DNA of 12,907 nucleotides from Dipetalonema caudispina (taxonomy: Eukaryota; Nematoda; Chromadorea; Rhabditida; Onchocercidae), in the NCBI GenBank assembly GCA_013365325.1, contig JABVXV010000710.1, forward strand, positions 1 to 12,907. The letters run 5' to 3'. The number at the start of each line of letters is the position of its first letter. Position 1 is the stretch's first letter. This document shows, piece by piece, positions 1 through 7,021 of this stretch. Below the pieces are notes generated by a model. That model saw only the letters and a list, made by a program, of their open reading frames with translations. It searched no databases and had not been told where the DNA came from. Both the position numbers and the translations under genes were made by a program.

Positions 1-492
1 TCCACCTTTTTGTTGTCACAACAAAAGGAGTAAAGTTAAGAATGAGTCGCTATCAGTTATGAAAAGAAAGTTATGATCGAGGGCATATTAAGGAATTTTA
101 TTATTAGCAGCATTTGACTATATTATCATTGCTGGTTAAATTCAATCTGATAAGCACGATTCATGAATGATAACATAGGATGAGATCACTAAGTGGTCAT
201 TTAATTTAATGTGTCTATTAGGAAAGAAAACGAAATGAAAAGGATGCTGTCACTTCTGAAAATGCCATTAATAACATTGTTAAATCACTTTGTTTAATGG
301 CAGCTGTTGATGGCTTGAAAAAGTCGAAGGAAGCACGGAGGAAGTACATTTTATCACACTGATTATTCCTGTAATAACGGCAAAGTGATAAGTTGATTAC
401 TTAGCTGATAAAGATCATAACAAGTTTCTCTTCTAGAGTCTCATTTGTGTGGTGTTTCCTGCTGATAGTATTCGTAGATAAGCTAACGGAGG
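1..492. other. upstream flank of legumain
   Basis: No convincing coding exon. It holds a hairpin at 5-28, a 9-bp inverted repeat (263-271 and 294-302), a 20-codon reading frame at 235-297 with a hydrophobic product, and the acceptor-like TTCTAG at 436. Presumed promoter and 5' UTR. Confidence 0.5.
425..436 (+). promoter_or_regulatory. candidate 3' splice or SL trans-splice acceptor upstream of legumain
   Basis: TTTCTCTTCTAG ends at 436, 56 nt before ATG 493. Nematode mRNAs often receive a spliced leader at such a site, so 437-492 would be 5' UTR. No direct evidence separates trans- from cis-splicing. Confidence 0.4.
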
Positions 493-566
493 ATGCTATC
501 GATCTGCGTTGTGATCACATTGTTTGCCACCACATCTGTGCACTGCATCAACTTGAACCATTTCCG
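493..566 (+). CDS. legumain exon 1: signal peptide
   Basis: Encodes residues 1-24 plus two bases of codon 25. [18 protein letters not shown] is a typical short signal peptide with likely cleavage after Cys18. The donor is CG|GTTATT, weak, but phase 2 fits the next acceptor exactly (CG+T = Arg25). This exon is the least certain of the gene because signal peptides carry no family signature. Confidence 0.75.
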
Positions 567-3500
567 GTTATTTAATATTTTTATATATTCTTTAATGAAT
601 ATTTTCTCTTACTTGATTTTATTAATTTCATATCATTTCCTCAAGTACTAATTCCTCTCAATATCGATAATCCATAGACATGTGTCGTTTTTTCTCTTCA
701 TTATGAGTTCGTCATCATACTGCAAATACCCAATTGATTTGTAGGCAAAAATTCCCGTTTAAATTAAAAAGTTTAAATCCTTTTTATTAATTAATTTCAT
801 GCTGAAATTTTACAGTGTTGAAAGCACAAATGATAGCGTAACAGAAAGTCCCTATGGAAAGGGGAAAACCTGGGTAGTGCTTGTTGCTGGTTCTAGTGGC
901 TGGTACAATTATCGCCATCAAGTAAGTTCCGAACAGTTTCTATTTCCATCTAAAAATATTTTACTTTTAGAATTGCTATGATAGGCATACTTCTTTACTT
1001 TCACTCAATCAATTTGTCAAAAATTATTCGTAGTACTTACGTGATATTTGTTTATTGTTACAAAGTATTCAATGACGTAACATGTTCTAGTCTGATATAT
1101 GTCACGCGTATCACGTTGTCAAAAATCATGGTATTCCGAAGGAAAATATCATTACAATGATGTACGATGATATCGCTTATAATAAAAAGTAAATTTTTTC
1201 CTTTAATATTACTAGAAACAAGCAAATAATGGGCAAACATTAACTGATCGGCTTTCCAAAACAAGCCAACTGTTTTATTGCTTTACTGATTACATTAATT
1301 GATTGATATGAGTTTGAAAATCTAAAAGTACTTCGAAAACCACTAGAAAGAGCTAATAATTTCGGTAAAACACTTTTGCAGGAATCCATATCCAGGTAAA
1401 ATATATAATGTACCTAATGGCAAAGATGTTTACGCAGATGTTGAAATCGACTATTCCGGAACCTCCGTCACGCCAGAAAATTTCTTGGCGATTTTAAGTG
1501 GAAACAAAACAGCAGTGAAGGGTGGTAGTGGAAAAGTAGTGGAAAGTACTCATTATGATCATATATTTGTGTATTTCACTGATCATGGAGGTGTTGGATT
1601 AGTATCCTTCCCAGATTCTGTGGTAAGCTTATTAATCAACTTCTTGCAACATTTCGATAAGCCATCTTTTCTCAATGCTTACAATGTAAATATTAAAAGT
1701 TTATTATTTCAGCTAACTGTTAAGGATCTAAATGATGAATTGAAACGAATGCATAAATTGAAAAAGTTCGAAAGGCTTGTATTTTACATGGAAGCATGCG
1801 AAAGTGGCTCAATGTTCGCACATGCTCTACCCAAAAATATCGATGGTTTCTCTTAGAAATCCCGAAAATACATTATATTTAAGATAGTGATGAGTTTGGA
1901 GAGATTAAGACTGTTGGACAGGCTTAACAATGAGCATCATGAACCATGTGGCCATAGTATCAGGTTATGGCTGAAGAAAAACTATGTAGGATGACATAAT
2001 ATCTTTGCCGATCTCTTTCGCTTATTTTGCTGCTTCCAAATTTGATACAAATTATTGTATATTTTTGCAGTTTATGCGGTAACAGCAGCGAATCCGCATG
2101 AAAGTTCTTGGGGTTGCTATTGCGATAATACCATGAGATTGCCTTGTCTTGGTGATTGCTTTTCCATAAATTGGATTGTCGATTCCGAAAAGGTCTGAAT
2201 AACGAAGAAATAATTCATTCTATATTGATTTATCCCTTCTTAAAATTTTAAAAAATTTAGATGGATTTTTTTCTTTTTGAAAAGTTTGACAACAGTATAT
2301 ATGTTCTTTGAAAAAGTGTCACAATCGAACAACTTTGAAATTCGATAAATGAGGACAAAAGTAGATGATAGTTCTGATATATCAATGACGATCAGTTTAC
2401 AAATGATTACTGTCATTGCAAGATAGAAAATCTATGTTTCAAATGTGATAAGGAAAGTTTTTTACAAATGTTGAGATAAACATTATTTAATAAATGTTAT
2501 TTCTTTAAGTGGAGAGTAATAATTTATCTGCAAGAAATCTTAAGATCTATTGAATTTCTCAAAAGCTTAAATCTAAATTTCTATAGCAAGTGCGAGTTTT
2601 TAATTTTTTTTCCTTGCAGGAAGATTTGAATAACGAAACTTTGGCTTCTCAATTCGAGATTATTAAACAAGAAACAATTATGAGCCATGTAATGCACTAT
2701 GGTGATTTGAAAATTGCCGAGGATTATGTGGCCTATTATTTAGGCGACAGAATATCTAATGTCACGAATACTCATAATGATCAGGTATATAACTTTGGAA
2801 TATTCGAGAAGATGAATTTGGAAAATTAGATGATTAATACTTAATATTGTCCTTGTTTTGGGATGCATATCAATACTGTTTAGGCTATTACCTAATAAGA
2901 ATTGTAGGATATTCTTCCAATTTAAATTAACTAAAAGAAAAAAAAATGTCTTCTGCATTAGCTAACAGAACATTTTCCCCAATCTTATGAATATCAAACC
3001 AGGTCTTCAATTTTAATTAAATCTAATCCTTCATTTAAGCATTTAAATATCATAGAGTTTAGGCTCATTTTCAGCTCACATTTGAAAATGACTTAAGCTG
3101 TTTTTTATTAGGTGACTGTTAAAAGTAAAGCATCAATTGCTTGGCCTTCACGTGAAATTCACCTCCGAATGCTCGAAAAACTGCTCCATGAAGCACAAAC
3201 AGAATCTGAACGAAACATTTTGCGGCATAAAATCGAGAAAATAGCAATGATAAGTTGTTTGCATTGTTCATAATGTCTTTATTCTTTTCGAAAATTTTAA
3301 ATTGAAAATTTCAAATTCATCTTAGAAGTGTTGATTAATAAGAATCCTTCTCTATTCTAGAAACGTACATACTTTGAAACATTTGTGAAGTCATTGATAT
3401 GGATCATAGTACCACATCATTCTCACTATCACTTCATGCATTCAACACCGTCAACAATAACATCGCTAAACTGTTTCGATGATGTGATCAAAGCATTCCA

Positions 3501-4085
3501 TCGATTGTGCTTCCATTTTGGCCATGTATGCTTCTTTTTTTATTATGCTTTATCTACAGGCCTTAAAATGTTATGCAATATTAAGCCAATTATTATTGTC
3601 ATGGCCATCATAATCATTTCCACATCACTTTTTACTGTACTCTTGAAAAAATTAAGTTTTGGTGAAAGTAAAAAAATGAAGAATATAATTATTAAAAATA
3701 GATATAAAAGAAGGATCTTTATTAGCATGGGACATAATATTTTATAAATTGCAAAAATAAGTAAAGATAAATTTTTAATTAAAGGCTGTGATCGATCTTC
3801 ATTTTAAATGAAAGTTAGTCGAATTTCCGGACTGGCAATTTAGTGTAAACCTACTTGGTACTAAAAATTCCAACCTCGATATAATGTTAATTCGTCACTT
3901 CTGATCACTGAACTATCAGATGAATTATCACTTGTTTATCTACATGTTGCGTATTTCAGAATCCATACGTCCTGAAGTACACGTACATATTTGCTAATTT
4001 GTGTAATGCTGGAATCGACTCAGAAACAATAATTGGTGCAATGTCTAGCGCCTGTGATAATATTAAAATTCAAGGAATTTTCTGA
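493..4085 (+). CDS. legumain-like asparaginyl endopeptidase (peptidase family C13), 10 coding exons, 455 aa
   Basis: Joined from 493-566, 816-921, 1091-1188, 1382-1622, 1713-1845, 2071-2192, 2620-2784, 3112-3249, 3361-3525 and 3960-4085 (1368 nt). Legumains are secretory/lysosomal cysteine proteases that cut after Asn (and Asp at low pH) and activate themselves by shedding a C-terminal prodomain. Visible here: signal peptide (residues 1-18); [17 protein letters not shown] (44-60) with S1-pocket Arg58; MMYDDIA (83-89); YFTDHGG with catalytic His161; EACESGSM with catalytic Cys202; [13 protein letters not shown] (222-234); LGDCFSINW (244-252) with pocket Asp246; SHVMHYGD (280-287); and a C-terminal prodomain with Cys397, 409, 429 and 446, spaced 12/20/17 against 12/22/17 as I recall for the human protein. 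Length is close to the family norm. Candidate N-glycosylation sites are Asn30, 134, 263 and 305. ATG 493 is the first in-frame Met after TAA at 484-486. The intron 8 donor is non-canonical (AT). In nematodes such proteases are often gut digestive enzymes; that role here is inference. GPI-transamidase (PIG-K) is excluded by the prodomain. Confidence 0.93.
816..921 (+). CDS. legumain exon 2: N-terminal strand of the caspase-like fold
   Basis: Acceptor TTTTACAG ends at 815; donor CAA|GTAAGT. Encodes residues 25-60, including the hallmark [17 protein letters not shown], whose Arg58 lines the S1 pocket in this family. An apparent ATG at 799 lies inside the preceding intron. Confidence 0.9.
1091..1188 (+). 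CDS. legumain exon 3
   Basis: Acceptor TTCTAG ends at 1090; donor AA|GTAAAT (phase 2). Encodes [16 protein letters not shown] and then the conserved MMYDDIA block (83-89). The legumain match is unambiguous and the frame closes on both sides. Confidence 0.92.
1382..1622 (+). CDS. legumain exon 4: catalytic His
   Basis: Acceptor TTTTGCAG ends at 1381; donor GTG|GTAAGC. Encodes residues 93-173: NPYPGKIYN, the [14 protein letters not shown] block and YFTDHGGVG with catalytic His161. Asn134 (NKT) is a glycosylation sequon where the human protein, as I recall it, has an RGD. Confidence 0.95.
1713..1845 (+). CDS. legumain exon 5: catalytic Cys
   Basis: Acceptor ATTTCAG ends at 1712; donor GATG|GTTTCT (phase 1). 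Encodes residues 174-217: [10 protein letters not shown] and [12 protein letters not shown] with catalytic Cys202 and pocket Glu200, ending in LPKNID. Confidence 0.95.
2071..2192 (+). CDS. legumain exon 6: substrate-pocket loop, cysteine-rich
   Basis: Acceptor TTTTTGCAG ends at 2070; donor AAG|GTCTGA. Encodes residues 218-258: [15 protein letters not shown], then four cysteines (233, 235, 243, 247) around LGDCFSINW with pocket Asp246. It has no ORF over 60 codons of its own and was found by continuing the family alignment. Confidence 0.93.
2193..2619 (+). other. legumain intron 6
   Basis: 427-nt GT..AG intron, AT-rich. No repeats, RNA gene or coding signal seen. Confidence 0.85.
2620..2784 (+). 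CDS. legumain exon 7
   Basis: Acceptor CCTTGCAG ends at 2619; donor CAG|GTATAT; exactly 55 codons (259-313). Encodes [17 protein letters not shown] and [11 protein letters not shown], the end of the catalytic domain. Confidence 0.94.
2785..3111 (+). other. legumain intron 7
   Basis: 327-nt intron. Holds one copy (about 2908-2926) of a short dispersed word, GATATTCTTCCAATTT, that recurs at 12510 in the 3' flank. Confidence 0.85.
3112..3249 (+). CDS. legumain exon 8: activation-peptide region
   Basis: Acceptor TTTTTATTAG ends at 3111. Encodes residues 314-359, a charged helical stretch ([28 protein letters not shown]) as in the linker between protease and prodomain. The 3' edge is set by frame, not by a GT: the sequence is ATG|ATAAGT. 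Without splicing the frame stops at TAA 3271-3273. Confidence 0.82.
3250..3360 (+). other. legumain intron 8, apparent AT..AG intron
   Basis: Frame and family similarity join codon ATG (3247-3249) to AAA (3361-3363), giving KIAM|KRTYF. The intron would begin ATAAGT, a GTAAGT donor with G changed to A at position one, and end CTATTCTAG. No in-phase GT donor is available nearby; a GC donor at 3244 (ATA|GCAATG) is the alternative. Confidence 0.65.
3361..3525 (+). CDS. legumain exon 9: C-terminal prodomain, first half
   Basis: Acceptor CTATTCTAG ends at 3360; donor CAT|GTATGC; 55 codons (360-414). Encodes [12 protein letters not shown] and [20 protein letters not shown], with prodomain Cys397 and Cys409. 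The frame remains open past the donor for 73 further codons. Confidence 0.92.
3526..3959 (+). other. legumain intron 9, with open hydrophobic read-through to 3747
   Basis: 434-nt GT..AG intron. Its first 219 nt continue exon 9's frame for 73 codons to TAA 3745-3747, including a 20-residue hydrophobic run followed by a Lys-rich tail. The rest shows nothing. Confidence 0.8.
3960..4085 (+). CDS. legumain exon 10: C-terminal prodomain end and stop
   Basis: Acceptor GTATTTCAG ends at 3959. Encodes residues 415-455 ([18 protein letters not shown], then MSSACDN), with Cys429 and Cys446, and ends at TGA 4083-4085. It matches the last helices of the legumain prodomain. Confidence 0.93.
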   Translation, partial: NPYVLKYTYIFANLCNAGIDSETIIGAMSSACDNIKIQGIF

Positions 4086-4152
4086 AATTTGATTTTCAAG
4101 ATGCGCTTCTTCTATTATTCCGTCAATAGTTTATTTTTTCCTTCTCTTTCAG

Positions 4153-4158
4153 AATAAA
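4153..4158 (+). terminator. polyadenylation signal AATAAA, legumain
   Basis: Canonical AATAAA 67 nt after the stop codon, inside an AT-rich 3' UTR and followed by T-rich sequence. Confidence 0.6.
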
Positions 4159-5404
4159 ATTATTTTATTGTGTGGAAGCAATATATGTGAACATAATTTT
4201 GTTAAAAATTCGATTTAAATTTCACGTGAGATCTTTTTTTGCCGTCATCAGATGATTTGTGCAATTGATTTTTCGGACAAGTTATCCTTTTTCAAATTTA
4301 AACTTCCCCAAATGTAAGAAATATTAATATGACCTAGGGAATTTGATGCAAATTTATGTCTCGATTTCGAGGATCAATGAGACGCATTTTATCTGCAGTA
4401 ATTTTATGCTTTCGAAAAGTGCAACAACTGATCGAGGAATTGTTTACTTCGTTTCGGGAGATGGTGCATATTTTTTAGAATGTGTTCAAGTAGTTTACCT
4501 AAATTTCCACTGGATGAGAGAAATCATAATGACTTACATTACCTTATTTGATTCATTTTTTACTAATGTTGTGTTGAAAGTCCATTTTTTTTTCTCATTT
4601 TCTTTTTGTTCTTACTACTGGGAGGACTCTTTTCATCATTTACTTAAAAATAATTGGATTAATTAATCCTAGAAAGAAATTCTCATGTATCCTATACAAC
4701 ATTCACCCCCCGATCATTACCAATTTCTGATTAACGGAGCACATTTCCTGATCATGCTGTGATTTTATGCTGAACAAAACTGTATATGAAAATTATCTTA
4801 TAATACCAATCAACAGATATTTCTATTTTCTTTCAGTTTACCATTGGTTTAGTTTCGAATCAGTTTTTTTTTGCGAATTTTTGCTCCATTTTAAAAACTA
4901 TCATATCTGCCTGAATATGTTACGGATAACTGTCCTATGATATGGAAATAAATCAATGTCACCGAATCTATGCGACATTTTACTGCCTACTGTAATCACT
5001 GTAATTTAATTAGTTTATGTCAACGATAAAATTTTTAAGAAAAAAGTTGGAAATTTTGGATGGCATTGTACCGAATAATAGTAAATAGCACAAAAGTACC
5101 ACTTATAATGGACATGTCTACTAGTTTTTATCGCTTTTTAGCAAACTTAAATTCAATAAATTTGGGAATTAACAGAAAATTTTTTTCCAAGCATATTTCA
5201 CATTTCATTGTGTTAGAAGCATTGTTTAGATTGGAAATTTTTAAGAAATGAATTTATTTTATGATCAGTAAATGGATGTTATGATGGACAGAAGTACTGC
5301 GAACTTTTTTTCTACATGCGATATTTGACTTCTTGGAACGGATCATTTCTGTTCAGCTGTAAATGAATCAATGCTAAGTTCTTAACGTCTTATCTTCAAT
5401 AGTG

Positions 5405-5870
5405 TTAGTGCAAAAGTAAAGTTAAATAATAGGAATTTTTAGAAGAAAAGTTTAATAATAAGAAATTTATTCGATGATTCGCTAATTCATTTGTAAATTT
5501 CGAAAATGCTTTTTGCTCGAAAATGAATAAATGCATTGCTAAAGGCATTTGCCCATTATATTGTTCCAAACAAAAGTTAAAAAATGGAAAAAGTTTTGAA
5601 GAAATTTCAACAGTTTGAGGAAGATTTATTTGTTAAAAGATTATTTGCTAATTCATTTGTAAATTTCGAAAAAATTTTTTCTGTCCATATATGAATAAAT
5701 AATGCAGTCATTGAAAACACTAAAAAAATATTGTTGCAAACAAAGATTAAAAAATAAAAAAATTTCTGAAGGAAATTCTAATAATATCAAAAATATTTAT
5801 TTAACGGTTTGCTAATTTCATTTGTAAATAACAGAAAGCATTTTCTGTCCATCTATCTATGAATAGTTTT
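5405..5870. repeat. degenerate tandem repeat, unit about 165 nt
   Basis: The phrase GCTAATTCATTTGTAAATTTCG starts at 5481 and 5647 and returns as GCTAATTTCATTTGTAAAT at 5811 (spacing 166 and 164). Other shared words in each unit: ATGAATAAAT, a TGTTnCAAACAAA block, GTTAAAAAAT and TTATTT. A partial unit (GTTAAATAATAGG..., from about 5405) precedes the first. Units diverge by many substitutions and small indels, so this is an old local duplication. No coding capacity or transposon ends seen. Confidence 0.7.
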
Positions 5871-6194
5871 AAATGTAATCATTTCAAAATTATACTAAAT
5901 TACTAAATTTCTCGTTTCCAAATATATTGTAACAATTGCGTTGTTACTCATTCGTAACGATGAATATATGACAGTAGCAAGTAGAACCACTGATAAAAGA
6001 GGAAGCCGATCAATTAACTGATAAACTTTGATGGAAATGTTACAATAATTTAGTGAAGCTTAGCAGTGGTCATTAGGCGATCCTTATTACAACCAATTTT
6101 AATTTAAACTCAACTATCTCATTTTGGTTTGACTTCAGAAAATGGATATTTTGAAAAATATCCTCACAAATTCTATTTCTAACTATCTGCAATT

Positions 6195-6407
6195 GCAAAA
6201 TTTGCATAAACCTTATTTAATGGGATTAATAGAAATTAGAAAAGTGAATTTCTTTGCATTGTAAAAAACATTTGCTCAAATTTCCAAAGATTGCGCATAT
6301 GTCATTCTCAAGAACGTGCATAATTTCTATGCAAATTTTGCTTTACATAAATTTATTTGAGTTATACAAAAGCAAACGAAAGTTTAGGGTTTACAACAAA
6401 TTTGCAT
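6195..6407. promoter_or_regulatory. cluster of three octamer (ATGCAAAT) sites
   Basis: Perfect octamers at 6200-6207 (-), 6329-6336 (+) and 6400-6407 (-), about 480-680 nt upstream of the DUF229 start. The octamer is the known POU-homeodomain site. The first two sit in a 14-bp inverted repeat (6195-6208 and 6328-6341). Enhancer function is inference. Confidence 0.3.
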
Positions 6408-6864
6408 ATTAAAATTGCACTTTACATTTCCAAATTAATTATATTAATAAAAAATTTTTTGTATCATGAAGTTAATATTTCATTGATTAAATTAATTTCT
6501 TATATTCCAGCCAACCCTCCAGCTTCCAGTAAGTTTTTAAATCCACTTTTTTTTAAAATTTCAAAAATTAAAACATACTGATTCATAGGCAAAAATATAA
6601 ATGAATAGAGGAAAAAGTGCTCATTTCCAAAAATTCTTATTTTACTTATTTCTTAAGGAATGAAATTCATTCGTTTTATATTTAATTTAAAAAATTGTCA
6701 GAAAACATAACTAAAAACAAAAGATATTTCAAACGGTAATCATTTTTGTATTTAAACATTTCATATAGCCAAGTGATCTATTCAAATTTCTCTTTACTTG
6801 AAATTCACAATAATTCAGAATTGAAATCGATTAGTAAGAATTTCATTGCATGCATCAAATTATT

Positions 6865-6873
6865 ATTATTTCA
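6865..6873 (+). promoter_or_regulatory. candidate SL trans-splice acceptor of the DUF229 gene
   Basis: TTATTTCAG ends at 6873, leaving TATATATA plus one base before ATG 6883. A strong acceptor 9 nt from the start, with no upstream coding exon seen, is typical of spliced-leader addition. It decides the start: ATG 6850 would be removed. Confidence 0.5.
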
Positions 6874-6882
6874 GTATATATA

Positions 6883-7021
6883 ATGAATCTAAAGACGTCA
6901 AAATCTCTTATCATATTTACATTTCTCATTGGTTTATTTCTTGTGCTATTTAATTTCTATTTGTTTACCATCGATTCTCAACTAATTATACGACATTCAT
7001 TTGGTTCCTTTAATATTATTG
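6883..7021 (+). CDS. DUF229 exon 1: cytoplasmic tail and membrane anchor
   Basis: Encodes residues 1-46 plus one base. LIIFTFLIGLFLVLFNFYLF (9-28) is a membrane segment preceded by Lys4 and Lys7. Donor ATTG|GTAATG, phase 1, fits the next acceptor. An alternative ATG at 6850 would add 11 residues but lies upstream of a strong acceptor. Confidence 0.82.

Larger units (their letters stand above)
4086..6882. other. intergenic region between legumain and DUF229 genes
   Basis: AT-rich, with no exon that I could tie to a known family on either strand. The longest frame, 4343-4666 (107 codons), has no recognisable motif. Contents: legumain 3' UTR and AATAAA, a 14-bp palindrome at 4656-4669, the tandem repeat near 5405-5870 and the octamer cluster at 6195-6407. 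Confidence 0.7.

Noticed and set aside
235..297. 20-codon ORF with a hydrophobic product, resembling a signal peptide
   Set aside because: No donor leads from it to a legumain exon, and it ends in TAA. It may at most be an upstream ORF.
799..981. ATG 799 as the legumain start
   Set aside because: The TTTTACAG acceptor ends at 815, and exon 1 at 493-566 supplies a signal peptide in matching phase, so 799-815 is intron.
493..4085. GPI-transamidase subunit (PIG-K/GPI8) as the identity of the C13 gene
   Set aside because: The activation-peptide region and four-Cys C-terminal prodomain are legumain features.
4343..4666. 107-codon ORF in the intergenic region
   Set aside because: No recognisable motif, no splice partners, low-complexity Phe/Ser-rich end; compatible with chance.
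5060..6581. Frames at 5060-5251 and 6357-6581
   Set aside because: Composition follows the local AT-richness; no family resemblance or codon pattern.
6850..6882. ATG 6850 as the DUF229 start
   Set aside because: A strong acceptor at 6865-6873 separates it from the main exon; the 11 extra residues add nothing family-like.
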